Positions 8,701-18,036 of a DNA stretch of 64,000 nucleotides are shown here, piece after piece. The DNA comes from an uncultured Bacteroidales bacterium (lineage in GTDB: Bacteria; Bacteroidota; Bacteroidia; Bacteroidales; Bacteroidaceae). Location: positions 40,814-104,813 of the forward strand of contig CACZAN010000012.1 in the NCBI GenBank assembly GCA_902779165.1. Direction: 5' to 3'. The translations under genes and the position numbers were made by a program. The notes below the pieces were generated by a model. The model saw nothing but the letters and a program-made list of their open reading frames with translations. It was not told the origin of the DNA and ran no database searches. Each line of letters begins with the position of its first letter. Position 1 is the first letter of the stretch.

Positions 8701-10602
8701 TTAGTTTGTCAGTGCCCGCATGATTCCTTCTTTGTCAATTCCGCAGAGGTGGTGCAGCTCTGGAAGGGATCCGTGTTCCACAAATTCGTCGGGCAGCCCG
8801 AGGCGGGTGATGCGGCAGGTGGCACCGTGATCTGCCATCCACTCGAGGACGGCGGTGCCGAAGCCGCCGCGGCGCACGCCGTCTTCTACCGTGATGATGC
8901 GGCGGAACTTGGCGGCAATCTCGGTCAGCAAGCGGTCGTCCAATGGACGCAGGAAGCGCATATCGTAGTGGGCAACACTGAGGCCGGGATGTTCCTTCTC
9001 GGCCTGCTTCACGGCCTCGATGGCGGTGATGCCGATGGGTCCGAGAGTGAGCAGGGCGACATCGGTGCCTTCTTTCAGGCAGCGTCCGTGCCCCACGGGA
9101 ATCTCGTGCATCTCGCATTCCCAGTCGGGATTGCTGCCGCGACCGCGGGGATAACGGATGACGAAGGGACCCTTGTCGGGCAGCTGGGCAGTGTACATCA
9201 GGTGGCGCAGTTCCTGCTCATCAATGGGCGAGCAGACGGTGAGGTTGGGTATGGGACGAAGGTAAGCGAGGTCGAAGGCACCGTGGTGCGTGGGGCCGTC
9301 CTCACCGACCAGTCCGGCGCGGTCCAGACATAGCACCACGTTCAGCCGCGAGATGCAGACGTCGTGGATGATGTTGTCGTAGGCCCGCTGGGCAAACGAG
9401 GAGTAGATATTGCAGAAGGGCAGCAGCCCGTCTTTTGCCATTCCGGCGGAGAAGGTCACAGCGTGCCCCTCGGCGATTCCTACATCGTAGGCTCGATCGG
9501 GCATCTCGTCCATCATGATATTCATGGAGCAGCCTGTGGGCATAGCGGGGGTGACGCCGACGATGCGGTCGTTGGCGCGCGCAAGTTCTAATAAGGTGTG
9601 GCCGAAGACGTCCTGGAACTTGGGTGGCAGCCCTTCCTCGTTGCACTTTACTATCTCGCCTGTCTCCGGGTCGAAGCAGCCGGGAGCGTGCCACACGGCA
9701 CCGCCTTGTTCGGCTGGCTCAAAGCCCTTGCCCTTGATGGTGTGGATATGCAGCAGCTTGGGGCCGTGCATGTCCTTGATGATTCGCAGAGTGCGCACCA
9801 GCTCTATGACATCGTGTCCGTCGGCAGGTCCGAAGTAGCGGATGTTCATGCCTTCGAAGATGTTCTGCTGGCGGGTGATGATGCTCTTCAGCGAATTGTT
9901 GAAGCGGATGATGCTCTTCTTGCTGTCTTCGTTCATCCAACCCCACGACACCATCTTGCGGGCTGCGCGGTCGCGCCAGCGGTTATAGGTGGAACTGGTC
10001 TGCAGACGGTGCAGCAGATTCTTCATTCCTCCGACGCTGCGGTCGATACTCATGTTGTTGTCGTTCAGTATGATGAGTACGTCGTTCGGAGTGTTGGCCG
10101 CATTGTTCAGACCTTCGTAGGCCAGTCCGCCGCTCATCGATCCGTCGCCGATGACAGCTACTATGCGTCGGGCCTCGCCCTTTGTCTTTGCCGCCAGTGC
10201 CATTCCGAGTGCGGCGCTGATGCTGTTCGAGGCGTGGCCGGAGGTGAAGGCATCATACTCGCTTTCCTCGGGAGAGGGGAAGGGCTTGATGCCGTGGAAA
10301 TGGCGGTTGGTGCGGAAGGCTTCGCGACGTCCCGTGAGAATCTTGTGACCATAGGCCTGATGACCCACATCCCATACGATGCGGTCGTAGGGTGTGTCGA
10401 AGACGTAGTGCAGCGCCACGGTGAGTTCCACGACTCCGAGGCTGGAGGCAAAATGTCCAGGGTTGCCCGAGAGCTCGTGGATGATGTCCTGCCGCAACTC
10501 ACGGCAGACCTCCGGCAGCTGTTCCAAAGGCAACTGTCGCAAGTCCGCAGGGAACTGTATATTTTGCAGCAGGGCGTATGTCTGTTCGTTTGTTTCGTCC
10601 AT
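8701..10602 (-). CDS. dxs: 1-deoxy-D-xylulose-5-phosphate synthase
   Basis: 633 residues, full length for the family. It makes DXP from pyruvate and glyceraldehyde 3-phosphate, the first step of the MEP isoprenoid pathway; ispD of the same pathway lies at 37.2 kb. The N-terminal domain has the thiamine-diphosphate motif GDGSMSGG...NDNNMSI (about 150-185). The middle domain has [20 protein letters not shown], and the C-terminal transketolase domain ends with [12 protein letters not shown] -7 element lies just upstream of the ATG. It heads an apparent operon with trkA and perhaps the TonB receptor. Confidence 0.96.
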   Translation of the reverse strand: MDETNEQTYALLQNIQFPADLRQLPLEQLPEVCRELRQDIIHELSGNPGHFASSLGVVELTVALHYVFDTPYDRIVWDVGHQAYGHKILTGRREAFRTNRHFHGIKPFPSPEESEYDAFTSGHASNSISAALGMALAAKTKGEARRIVAVIGDGSMSGGLAYEGLNNAANTPNDVLIILNDNNMSIDRSVGGMKNLLHRLQTSSTYNRWRDRAARKMVSWGWMNEDSKKSIIRFNNSLKSIITRQQNIFEGMNIRYFGPADGHDVIELVRTLRIIKDMHGPKLLHIHTIKGKGFEPAEQGGAVWHAPGCFDPETGEIVKCNEEGLPPKFQDVFGHTLLELARANDRIVGVTPAMPTGCSMNIMMDEMPDRAYDVGIAEGHAVTFSAGMAKDGLLPFCNIYSSFAQRAYDNIIHDVCISRLNVVLCLDRAGLVGEDGPTHHGAFDLAYLRPIPNLTVCSPIDEQELRHLMYTAQLPDKGPFVIRYPRGRGSNPDWECEMHEIPVGHGRCLKEGTDVALLTLGPIGITAIEAVKQAEKEHPGLSVAHYDMRFLRPLDDRLLTEIAAKFRRIITVEDGVRRGGFGTAVLEWMADHGATCRITRLGLPDEFVEHGSLPELHHLCGIDKEGIMRALTN

Positions 10603-10621
10603 GTCTTTCCTTTTTCGGCTG

Positions 10622-10629
10622 CAAAGATA
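10622..10629 (-). promoter_or_regulatory. -7 element (TATCTTTG) of dxs
   Basis: Located 19 bases before the dxs ATG on the minus strand, followed by the GC pair usual after these boxes. Confidence 0.6.
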
Positions 10630-10637
10630 CGGAAAAA

Positions 10638-10658
10638 GTTTAGAGTTTAGGGTTTAGA
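10638..10658. repeat. 7-bp tandem repeat, three copies
   Basis: GTTTAGA, GTTTAGG and GTTTAGA follow each other in the spacer between the divergent dxs and GSCFA promoters. Confidence 0.6.
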
Positions 10659-10757
10659 GGATGGAGTTTTTTGGCTGGAAGCCTGCTTTTTTATACTTTT
10701 TGTGTGATTAAATTCAACTTTACTCCCGAAACATTCCTCTTTCCAAGGAAAAAAAGC

Positions 10758-10765
10758 TACCTTTG
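10758..10765 (+). promoter_or_regulatory. -7 element (TACCTTTG) of the GSCFA gene
   Basis: The box ends only four bases before the ATG at 10770, so the transcript should begin at or very near the start codon. Confidence 0.6.
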
Positions 10766-10769
10766 CACC

Positions 10770-11726
10770 ATGAAACTGCAAACGACCATAGAAATCCCAT
10801 CGCCTCAAAGGCTGATAGGGCTCAGGGACCGCATCGCATTCATCGGTTCCTGTTTTGCTCAACATATAGGAACACACATGCGGCAGAGCGGAATGCCCGC
10901 CCTTGTGAACCCCTTTGGTGTACTGTATAACCCCCTGAGCATCCTTCAGGTGCTGACGCAGAACCCGATGTACGATCCGCTGTACTTCGAGGACGAGGAC
11001 CACTGCTGGCACTGCTGGCTGACCGACAGTTCCAAGAACGCTTCGACCCTGGAAGCCTGTAAGGCGGCACTGCTGTCTGCAAGGGGGCGCCTGTTCTCGC
11101 TGAATCCCGATGTGCTCATCATCACGCTCGGCACCAATCGCTACTACGAACTGAAGTCCGAGTTCGTGGCGGGCGGTTCCGCTGAAGTCACCAACTCCTC
11201 GCTCATCGTCGGCAACTGCCACAAACGGCCGCAAGCGCAGTTCGAGGAAAAGGAACTGACGGTGGAAGAGATGACCACCATTCTCGACAGCATCTGCCAG
11301 CTCTTCCCCCGTGCACAAGTGCTACTGACGGTCTCGCCCTACCGCTATTCGAAGTATGGATTTCATGAAAGCCGGCTCTCGAAGGCGGCATTGCTGCTGG
11401 CGGTGGATGCCATCCAGAAACGGCGCCCCGGGCAGGTGGGATACTTCCCGGCGTATGAGATCCTGCTCGATGAGCTGCGCGACTACCGGTTCTACGCAGA
11501 GGATATGCTGCACCCTTCACAGCAGGCCATAGAATACATCTGGGAACGCTTTGTGGAGCGCTACTTTGACAGCGAGACCCACCGCTTCTTCACCGACTAT
11601 GAACCGATTCGCAAAGCGCTGATGCATCGTCCCAGCGATCCCGATTCAGCGGCAGCTATCCGTCATCAGGAACAAACCCGGCAGCGACTCAACGACCTGT
11701 TGGCAAAATACAATCTTGAACTATAA
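10770..11726 (+). CDS. GSCFA-family SGNH-like protein
   Basis: 318 residues. The name-giving motif is present near residue 30 (IAFIGSCFAQHIG), followed by NPFGVLYNPLSI and ITLGTNRYYE, the usual GSCFA blocks. The family is related to SGNH/GDSL hydrolases, but its substrate is not established. The only sensible ATG is 10770; the next methionines fall beyond the GSCFA motif. It ends five bases before murF-alr and is probably co-transcribed with it, a pairing that suggests an envelope-related role (inference). Confidence 0.88.
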   Translation: MKLQTTIEIPSPQRLIGLRDRIAFIGSCFAQHIGTHMRQSGMPALVNPFGVLYNPLSILQVLTQNPMYDPLYFEDEDHCWHCWLTDSSKNASTLEACKAALLSARGRLFSLNPDVLIITLGTNRYYELKSEFVAGGSAEVTNSSLIVGNCHKRPQAQFEEKELTVEEMTTILDSICQLFPRAQVLLTVSPYRYSKYGFHESRLSKAALLLAVDAIQKRRPGQVGYFPAYEILLDELRDYRFYAEDMLHPSQQAIEYIWERFVERYFDSETHRFFTDYEPIRKALMHRPSDPDSAAAIRHQEQTRQRLNDLLAKYNLEL

Positions 11727-11731
11727 TCGAT

Positions 11732-14119
11732 ATGACTTATTCCATAGAAACCATTACTACCCTTGTTGGTGCACATCGAATAGGAAGCACTGAAGCGCAC
11801 ATCGACTGGTTGCTGACCGACAGCCGTTCGCTGGTGTTCCCGGAATCCTCGCTCTTCTTTGCCATCAGAACACAGAAGAACGACGGTCACCGCTATATTG
11901 CCGAACTCTACCGACGCGGTGTACGTAGTTTTGTAGTCAGCCAGGTGCCCGAGAATCCCGAACCTGACGCCAACTACCTGAAAGTGCCCTCGCCCCTGAA
12001 GGCCCTGCAGCGGCTGGCCGAGCGCCACCGCGAGGAATTCGATATTTCGGTGGTCGGCATCACGGGCAGCAACGGAAAGACGATTGTCAAGGAGTGGCTC
12101 TACCAACTGTTGGCGCCCGACTTTAATATCACGCGTTCGCCCCGTTCGTGGAACTCCCAGATAGGAGTACCGCTGTCGGTGTGGCGTCTGAAGGAGCAGA
12201 CCCAAATAGGTATCTTTGAGGCTGGCATCAGCGAACCCGGCGAGATGGATGCCCTCGAGGGAATCATCCAACCGACGGTAGGCGTGATGACTCACCTCGG
12301 TTCTGCCCACGACGAGAACTTTGCCAATCGTCAGGAGAAATGCTTAGAGAAGCTGCGCCTCTTCCGCCATGCAAAGGTGCTTGTCTTCAACGCCGACGAC
12401 GAGATGATCAGCGACTGCGTCGCCCAAAGCGGCTTCAAGGGGCAGCTGATAGGGTGGCACGGGGCTGACTTCGACGTGCCGTTCATGGATTCCGCCAGCA
12501 GGGAAGATGTGATTCATTGCATCTGTGTTTGCCGTTACTTCGGCCTCGACGAAGAGGTTATCCGCGAGCGGGTGAAGAGCCTCGAACCAGTGGCTATGCG
12601 ACTGGAAGTCAAGGAGGGACGAAACGGCTGCACCCTCATCACCGACACCTGCAACAGCGATCTGGGTTCCCTGGAAATAGCCCTCGATTTCATGCGACGC
12701 CGCCCCGATGCTGCCGGTCGCCGTCGTACCCTGATACTCTCAGATATAAAGCAGACAGGTCTCACTCTGACCGACCTCTACGGACAGGTGAGGGCTCTTG
12801 TAGAGCACTACGGCGTAGATGAACTCATCGGCATCGGACCGGAAGTGAGCGCCGGGCTGGCAAACCAGCCCCAGCCGTTCTCCATTGCAGGAGGTTCCTT
12901 CCATTCGATCGATGCCTTCCTGGATTCATCGCTCTTTGCCTCGCTCAGCAATCGTATCATTCTCATCAAGGGTGCCCGTGCAGCCCGCTTCGACCGCATC
13001 ACGGATGCCCTTGTGCAGAAGGTGCACGAGACGATTCTCGAGGTAAACCTCTCGGCGGTCGTCGACAACCTGAACTACTACCGTTCCTTCATGCGGCCGG
13101 AGACGAAGATGGTTTGTATGGTGAAAGCCTCGGCCTATGGTGCCGGGGCTGTAGAAATCGCAAAGACGCTGCAGGATCATCAAGTGGATTATCTGGCAGT
13201 GGCGGTGGCAGATGAAGGCGTGGAGTTGCGCCGTGCAGGCATCACGGCGAACATCATGATCATGAATCCCGAGATGTCCAGCTTCCACACACTCTTTGAG
13301 TACCAGTTGGAACCCGAGGTCTATAGCTTCCGACTGCTCGAAGCCCTCATCAAGGCTGCCGAGCGCGAGGGCATCACCAACTTCCCTGTACATATAAAAC
13401 TCGACACGGGCATGCATCGTTTGGGTTTCACCCCCAGCAGCGACATACCTTTATTAATATCACGCCTGCGCGCACAGAAGGCGTTGATTCCCCGTTCCGT
13501 CTTCACGCATTTCGTAGGCTCGGACAGCGATGACTTCGACCGCTTCTCCGAGCAGCAGTGGAACACCTTCCGCACCGCTGCCGATGAGCTGCAGGCCGCC
13601 TTCCCCGACCATATTCTGCGTCATATCTGCAACAGCGCCGGCATCGAGCACTTCCCCGAACGCCACTGCGATATGGTGCGGCTGGGATTAGGGCTCTATG
13701 GCATCAACGCCCGCAACAACCAGATGCTGCATTGCATCTCCACACTCAAGACCACCATCCTGCAGATTCATGACGTTCCTGCCAACGAGACCGTAGGTTA
13801 CTCCCGTCGCGGCCACCTCACCCGCGACAGCCGCATAGCGGCCCTGCCTATAGGATATGCTGACGGGCTAAACCGCCACCTCGGATGCGGCAACGGCTAC
13901 TGCCTCGTGAACGGGAAGAAGGCTCCCTACGTGGGGAATATCTGTATGGATGTTTGCATGATCGACGTCACAGATATCGATTGCCGCGAAGGCGACACCG
14001 CCGTCATCTTCGGACCCGAACTGCCGCCCACCGTGCTCTCGGATGCCATCGACACCATTCCTTACGAGATCCTCACCAGTGTCTCGCCCCGCGTGAAACG
14101 CATCTACTATGTAGATTAG
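11732..14119 (+). CDS. murF-alr: bifunctional MurF ligase / alanine racemase
   Basis: 795 residues, a fusion known from Bacteroidetes. The N-terminal half (about 1-445) is UDP-MurNAc-tripeptide:D-Ala-D-Ala ligase, with the ATP loop GITGSNGKTIVKEWL. The C-terminal half (about 450-795) is alanine racemase, with the pyridoxal-phosphate lysine K465 in VKASAYGAGAVEIA and the block VGYSRRGHL...ALPIGYADGLNR. One polypeptide can thus make D-alanine and attach the D-Ala-D-Ala dipeptide to the peptidoglycan precursor. The lysine context has Ser where most racemases have Asn (KANAYG), a mild variation. Confidence 0.95.
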   Translation: MTYSIETITTLVGAHRIGSTEAHIDWLLTDSRSLVFPESSLFFAIRTQKNDGHRYIAELYRRGVRSFVVSQVPENPEPDANYLKVPSPLKALQRLAERHREEFDISVVGITGSNGKTIVKEWLYQLLAPDFNITRSPRSWNSQIGVPLSVWRLKEQTQIGIFEAGISEPGEMDALEGIIQPTVGVMTHLGSAHDENFANRQEKCLEKLRLFRHAKVLVFNADDEMISDCVAQSGFKGQLIGWHGADFDVPFMDSASREDVIHCICVCRYFGLDEEVIRERVKSLEPVAMRLEVKEGRNGCTLITDTCNSDLGSLEIALDFMRRRPDAAGRRRTLILSDIKQTGLTLTDLYGQVRALVEHYGVDELIGIGPEVSAGLANQPQPFSIAGGSFHSIDAFLDSSLFASLSNRIILIKGARAARFDRITDALVQKVHETILEVNLSAVVDNLNYYRSFMRPETKMVCMVKASAYGAGAVEIAKTLQDHQVDYLAVAVADEGVELRRAGITANIMIMNPEMSSFHTLFEYQLEPEVYSFRLLEALIKAAEREGITNFPVHIKLDTGMHRLGFTPSSDIPLLISRLRAQKALIPRSVFTHFVGSDSDDFDRFSEQQWNTFRTAADELQAAFPDHILRHICNSAGIEHFPERHCDMVRLGLGLYGINARNNQMLHCISTLKTTILQIHDVPANETVGYSRRGHLTRDSRIAALPIGYADGLNRHLGCGNGYCLVNGKKAPYVGNICMDVCMIDVTDIDCREGDTAVIFGPELPPTVLSDAIDTIPYEILTSVSPRVKRIYYVD

Positions 14120-14150
14120 CGCGGTCAAGGAGTGATAAATAAATGAAAGA

Positions 14151-14178
14151 AGCCGAATGACAACCCCGTCATTCGGCT
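14151..14178. terminator. bidirectional terminator between murF-alr and kbl
   Basis: AGCCGAATGAC pairs perfectly with GTCATTCGGCT across a six-base loop. A flanking GAAAGA and TCTTTC can extend the stem and give a T-rich tail on the plus strand. It serves two convergent genes. Confidence 0.85.
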
Positions 14179-14213
14179 CCTCTCTTTCAATTATTCAACG
14201 TTTCAACGTTCAT

Positions 14214-15401
14214 TCACTTCAGCACTCCCAGTTCCTTGCCCACCTTGATAAAGGCGGCAATGCACTTGTCGAGCTGTTCGCGGTTGTGACCAGCGCTGAT
14301 CTGCACGCGGATGCGCGCTTGGCCCTTCGGCACCACGGGATAGTAGAAGCCAGTGACGTAGATGCCTTCGTCCTGCAGACGGGCAGCGAAGCGCTGGGAG
14401 AGGGGAGCATCGTAGAGCATCACGGCACAAATGGCACTCTGAGTGGGTTTGATGTCGAAACCGCTGGCCATCATCTTGTCGCGGAAGTAGGCGACATTTT
14501 CCACCAGGCGGTCGTGCAGTTCGTTCGACTCGTCCAGCATCTTGAAGACTTCCAGCGAAGCGCCGATGATGCCGGGAGCCAGCGAGTTCGAGAAGAGGTA
14601 GGGGCGAGAGCGCTGGCGCAAAAGGTCGATGATTTCCTTTCGACCTGTCGTGAAGCCGCCCATGGCACCGCCGAAGGCTTTGCCCAGCGTGCCGGTGTAG
14701 ATATCCACACGGCCGTAGGTGTTGTAGAATTCGCTCACTCCGCGGCCTGTCTTGCCGACGACGCCTGCCGAGTGACTCTCGTCCACCATCACCATAGCAT
14801 CGTACTTCTCTGCCAGGTCGCAGATCTTGTCCATCGGAGCCACATTGCCGTCCATAGAGAAGACGCCATCAGTGACCACGATGCGGAAACGCTGTTCCTG
14901 AGCGGCCTGCAGCTGGCGCTCCAGATCTTCCATGTCGGCGTTGGCGTAGCGGTAGCGCTTGGCCTTGCACAGGCGCACACCATCAATGATGCTGGCGTGG
15001 TTCAGGGCGTCGCTGATGATGGCATCCTCCTCGGTCAGCAGGGGCTCGAAGACACCGCCGTTGGCATCGAAGCAGGCCGCGTAGAGAATGGTGTCCTCCG
15101 TCTTGAAGAAACGGCTGATGGCGGCTTCCAACTCCTTGTGAATATCCTGCGTACCGCAGATGAAGCGCACACTCGACATGCCGTAGCCGCGACGGTCCAT
15201 CATCTTCTTTGCTCCCTCGATGAGGCGGGGGTTGTTCGATAGGCCAAGGTAGTTGTTGGCACAGAAATTCAGCACCTCCTTGCCTGCCACCTGAATAGCG
15301 GCGGATTGGGGACTCTCGATGAGGCGTTCCTCCTTGTAGAGACCTGCCTCGCGGATTTCCTTCAGCGTCTGCTGAAGATGTTCTTTCATTTTTCCGTACA
15401 T
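14214..15401 (-). CDS. kbl: glycine C-acetyltransferase (2-amino-3-ketobutyrate CoA ligase)
   Basis: 395 residues, the usual length. This pyridoxal-phosphate enzyme cleaves 2-amino-3-ketobutyrate with CoA to glycine and acetyl-CoA. Visible are [16 protein letters not shown] near residue 45, [14 protein letters not shown], the aspartate motif [14 protein letters not shown] and the PLP-lysine region [11 protein letters not shown]. It is divergent from the threonine dehydrogenase at 15648, which makes its substrate, so the two form a complete threonine-to-glycine route. Confidence 0.95.
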   Translation of the reverse strand: MYGKMKEHLQQTLKEIREAGLYKEERLIESPQSAAIQVAGKEVLNFCANNYLGLSNNPRLIEGAKKMMDRRGYGMSSVRFICGTQDIHKELEAAISRFFKTEDTILYAACFDANGGVFEPLLTEEDAIISDALNHASIIDGVRLCKAKRYRYANADMEDLERQLQAAQEQRFRIVVTDGVFSMDGNVAPMDKICDLAEKYDAMVMVDESHSAGVVGKTGRGVSEFYNTYGRVDIYTGTLGKAFGGAMGGFTTGRKEIIDLLRQRSRPYLFSNSLAPGIIGASLEVFKMLDESNELHDRLVENVAYFRDKMMASGFDIKPTQSAICAVMLYDAPLSQRFAARLQDEGIYVTGFYYPVVPKGQARIRVQISAGHNREQLDKCIAAFIKVGKELGVLK

Positions 15402-15457
15402 GACTTGATTTTAGGATTTAAAGATTTTGGATTTGATCATTTAGCTGTTTCTGGGTG

Positions 15458-15465
15458 CAAAGATA
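15458..15465 (-). promoter_or_regulatory. -7 element (TATCTTTG) of kbl
   Basis: Located 56 bases upstream of the kbl ATG on the minus strand, in the intergenic region shared with tdh. Confidence 0.6.
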
Positions 15466-15592
15466 AGCAATATTTACCATTTTCAATTCCTTTATCCGTA
15501 CTTTTTTCCTTCACGAGGTATAAAAAATGGTAAAAATCATCAATTGCGAAAAGAAATCGTGAATCCGAAATCGGTAAATCGGAAAATATGCT

Positions 15593-15600
15593 TAACTTTG
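15593..15600 (+). promoter_or_regulatory. -7 element (TAACTTTG) of tdh
   Basis: It overlaps an in-frame ATG at 15588, which therefore cannot be the start of tdh. The leader to the ATG at 15648 is about 40 bases. Confidence 0.6.
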
Positions 15601-15647
15601 CACCCGAAAACGAAGAAAACTCATTCCAACTAACTCAAACTTCAAAC

Positions 15648-16604
15648 ATGAAGAATATCCTCGTCATTGGCTCTACTGGTCAGATAGGCTCAGAGCTTAC
15701 CACAGAGTTAAGAAAGCAGTATGGCGGCAGCCACGTAGTCGCCGGTTACATTCCGGGCGCAGAGCCCAAAGGAGAATTGGCCGAAAGCGGTCCTTCGGCC
15801 ATCGCTGATGTCACGAACGGCGAACAGATGGCCGACATCGTTCGCCAATACGACATCGATTCCATCTACAATTTGGCTGCATTGCTCAGCGTGGTGGCCG
15901 AGCAAAAGCCTCGGCTGGCTTGGAAGATCGGCATCGACGGACTTTGGAATGTCCTCGAAGTGGCGCGCGAAAACAAATGCGCTGTCTTCACTCCATCCAG
16001 CATTGGTTCCTTCGGACCCAACACTCCCCATGAACTCACCCCGCAGGACACCATCCAGCGACCCAAGACCATCTACGGCGTCAGCAAAGTATGCACCGAG
16101 CTCCTCTCCGACTACTATTTCATTAAGTACGGCGTCGACACCCGCAGCGTCCGCTTCCCAGGTCTCATCAGCTACGTAACCCCTCCGGGCGGCGGCACCA
16201 CCGACTACGCCGTCGACATCTTCTATGCTGCCGTGCGTGGCGAAAAGTTCGTCTGCCCGATAGCCAAAGGCACACGAATGGACATGATGTATATGCCCGA
16301 CGGACTGCGTGCAGCAATGGAACTCATGGAGGCCAACCCCGATAAACTCATCCACCGCAACGGTTTCAATGTCACCGCCATGAGCTTCCCGCCAGAGAAG
16401 ATCTATGCCGAGATCCGCAGGCGCGTGCCCGATTTCAAGATGGTGTATGACGTGGACCCCCTGAAGCAGGCCATTGCAGAGAGTTGGCCCGACAGCCTCG
16501 ACGACACCGCAGCTCGCGAAGAGTGGGGCTGGCATCCCAATTTCGGCATCGCCGCCATGACCCGCGATATGCTCGAGAAACTCAGCGCCAAGCTCCTGAA
16601 ATAA
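15648..16604 (+). CDS. tdh: L-threonine 3-dehydrogenase, NAD-dependent epimerase type
   Basis: 318 residues. It oxidises L-threonine to 2-amino-3-ketobutyrate. It belongs to the extended short-chain dehydrogenase family rather than the zinc-dependent Tdh of enterics. The Rossmann motif VIGSTGQIGSEL lies at residues 5-16, the Tyr-Lys pair is YGVSKVCTELL near residue 145, and the block VRFPGLISYVTPPGGGTTDYAVDIFY is characteristic of this threonine dehydrogenase type. It is divergent from kbl, the next enzyme of the pathway. The ATG at 15648 is preferred because the promoter overlaps the earlier one. Confidence 0.93.
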   Translation: MKNILVIGSTGQIGSELTTELRKQYGGSHVVAGYIPGAEPKGELAESGPSAIADVTNGEQMADIVRQYDIDSIYNLAALLSVVAEQKPRLAWKIGIDGLWNVLEVARENKCAVFTPSSIGSFGPNTPHELTPQDTIQRPKTIYGVSKVCTELLSDYYFIKYGVDTRSVRFPGLISYVTPPGGGTTDYAVDIFYAAVRGEKFVCPIAKGTRMDMMYMPDGLRAAMELMEANPDKLIHRNGFNVTAMSFPPEKIYAEIRRRVPDFKMVYDVDPLKQAIAESWPDSLDDTAAREEWGWHPNFGIAAMTRDMLEKLSAKLLK

Positions 16605-16655
16605 CATTCCTGCTCAGCTCGGCGAAATAGAATTCTGAAAATATCATAAAAGATT

Positions 16656-16686
16656 CCTCCATATCGCATGGTATGGAGGTTTTTTT
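16656..16686 (+). terminator. terminator of tdh, overlapping the next promoter
   Basis: CCTCCATA (16656-16663) pairs with TATGGAGG (16672-16679), followed by seven T. The T run continues directly into GTATCTTTG, the -7 region of the next gene. Confidence 0.85.
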
Positions 16687-16687
16687 G

Positions 16688-16695
16688 TATCTTTG
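16688..16695 (+). promoter_or_regulatory. -7 element (TATCTTTG) of the secreted protein gene
   Basis: It lies one base after the T run of the tdh terminator and 16 bases before the ATG at 16711. Confidence 0.6.
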
Positions 16696-16710
16696 CAGCG
16701 GATTATAGAC

Positions 16711-17529
16711 ATGAAACGATTCATCACCATACTCTGTTGCATCACCCTGACAGCCATAAGCATGAGGGCGCAGGACGATGCGGACATATCTGCCACGCGT
16801 AGTATGAATGAGATTGTTGTCGTGGCTGATGGCCAATCCTTCGAGGAGTACTTGGTCACCCAGGTGTTAGAGAACGCCAAACCGCTGAAGGAACACATCC
16901 GTACGCTGAATTATACGGTGACGACCAGCTTGGAAAAAAACATCGACCTGAAACAGATGCCACGACGACGGATTATCACTTTTGCCGCCAGGCTGGCAGG
17001 CTACGGACAGATAGTATCGGCACTCTTAGAGCACAAAGCTTTTGGCATCACGATGGCTGAGGACGTGCTGTTCCACGACGGAAAGATCACCACATCCAAT
17101 GCGCGAATCGTGGAGTCGAAACAGCAACTCACCGAAAAGCAGATGAAGGCATTCCTCAAGCACGACGGCATCATGGGAGTCAATATTTATGACAAGTTCT
17201 ATGACAAGGTGCGCAGCAAGGCCAAGGAACTGAAACGGAAATACAAGAAGAAAAAGGCCACTGGCATGGTGTACGTTGGCAGCTACACATCTGACAGCTG
17301 TACAATATACAAGGTGAAGCTTGATAATATGCTGGTGCAAATTGTCGATGGATGCTGGCAGATCAAGGCGTTAGACTATACCGAGGGTCAGAACCAGATG
17401 CACTTCGAGTGCAGCGAGATTAGACCGGGCTTGTTCGTGCTTTCAAAGGGTACCGCCAAGATGTATATCGACCGCAAGAAATGGCCGCAAGGATCGGTCG
17501 CCATGCAAATGACATACGAATATAGGTAG
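16711..17529 (+). CDS. secreted protein of unknown function
   Basis: 272 residues with a clear signal peptide (MKRFITILCCITLTAISMRA, then QDD). The mature part has no motif I recognise. It contains a very basic patch (KAKELKRKYKKKKA near residue 175) and a C-terminal beta-rich stretch ending in MQMTYEYR. It has its own promoter and no obvious partner: tdh ends in a terminator upstream, and a repeat-rich spacer follows. Export to the periplasm or cell surface is inferred from the signal peptide only. Confidence 0.6.
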   Translation: MKRFITILCCITLTAISMRAQDDADISATRSMNEIVVVADGQSFEEYLVTQVLENAKPLKEHIRTLNYTVTTSLEKNIDLKQMPRRRIITFAARLAGYGQIVSALLEHKAFGITMAEDVLFHDGKITTSNARIVESKQQLTEKQMKAFLKHDGIMGVNIYDKFYDKVRSKAKELKRKYKKKKATGMVYVGSYTSDSCTIYKVKLDNMLVQIVDGCWQIKALDYTEGQNQMHFECSEIRPGLFVLSKGTAKMYIDRKKWPQGSVAMQMTYEYR

Positions 17530-17605
17530 GAAACGGAAGGCACGTTCTTACATCCACAGTAAAACAATTTCAGACAAAGACGATTTCTATAGGATTGAGT
17601 TGAAC

Positions 17606-17664
17606 AAACTATAGTTCCTACGACGACAAACTATAGTTCCTTCGACGACGAACTATAGTTCCCC
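17606..17664. repeat. 22-bp tandem repeat, 2.7 copies
   Basis: AAACTATAGTTCCTACGACGAC is followed by a copy with one change (CCTTCG) and a partial third copy. Each unit contains the perfect palindrome AACTATAGTT. The 22-base period places the palindromes about two helical turns apart. Confidence 0.85.
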
Positions 17665-17710
17665 GCCTGATGGAGTCGGCTTCCCGCCCGACAAGCCTTA
17701 GACAACATTT

Positions 17711-17822
17711 TGCAAAAAGTTTACTCCAAAACACTCCGAACACTCCGATACTCTCCGAAAAAAAGGTTAGAAGTTCGGAGTGTTTCGGAGTGTTCGGAGT
17801 GTTTTGGAGTAAACTTTTTGCA
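17711..17822. repeat. 49-bp inverted repeat with a 14-base centre
   Basis: The left arm (17711-17759) and right arm (17774-17822) are reverse complements at 47 of 49 positions. The arms themselves are built from short iterated ACTCCGA units (AACACTCCGAACACTCCGA). No T tract follows the stem. The 17530-18036 spacer holds this element, the 22-bp repeat and the WYL promoter, and no convincing gene. Confidence 0.9.
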
Positions 17823-17985
17823 CATATCTTCACCTCGAAGAGTGAAACGGAGGTGTTTTGCGCCTTTTTCTATCATCGCCCACACTTTTCTCCCTTATTA
17901 TGCTGCGAATAGCAAAATAATCCTTAACTTTGCGGCAGAAAGCTGGTGATTCTACCTTATGATGATAGCCTAATAGCAATAATAG

Positions 17986-18027
17986 ATAACCTCTGCCTCC
18001 AGTTGGCAGACCTTAGCTCTACCTTTG
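17986..18027 (+). promoter_or_regulatory. WYL-gene promoter with candidate operator
   Basis: The block ATAACCTCTGCC (17986-17997) includes the left half of a perfect palindrome, TCTGCC-N7-GGCAGA (17992-18010). The -7 element TACCTTTG is at 18020-18027. The same 12-mer, a near-perfect version of the palindrome and identical spacing recur at 26400-26441 before the DnaE-like gene. The palindrome covers the region where RNA polymerase contacts lie, so binding there would be expected to repress. Confidence 0.7.
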
Positions 18028-18036
18028 CCGCAAACA

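Noticed and set aside
17600-17830. CRISPR-like array
   Set aside because: The 22-bp units are directly adjacent without spacers and no cas gene is present.
17618-17949. Short open frames on both strands across the inverted repeat
   Set aside because: They only translate the ACTCCGA iterations (peptides such as NTPNTP) and have no start signals or protein-like composition.
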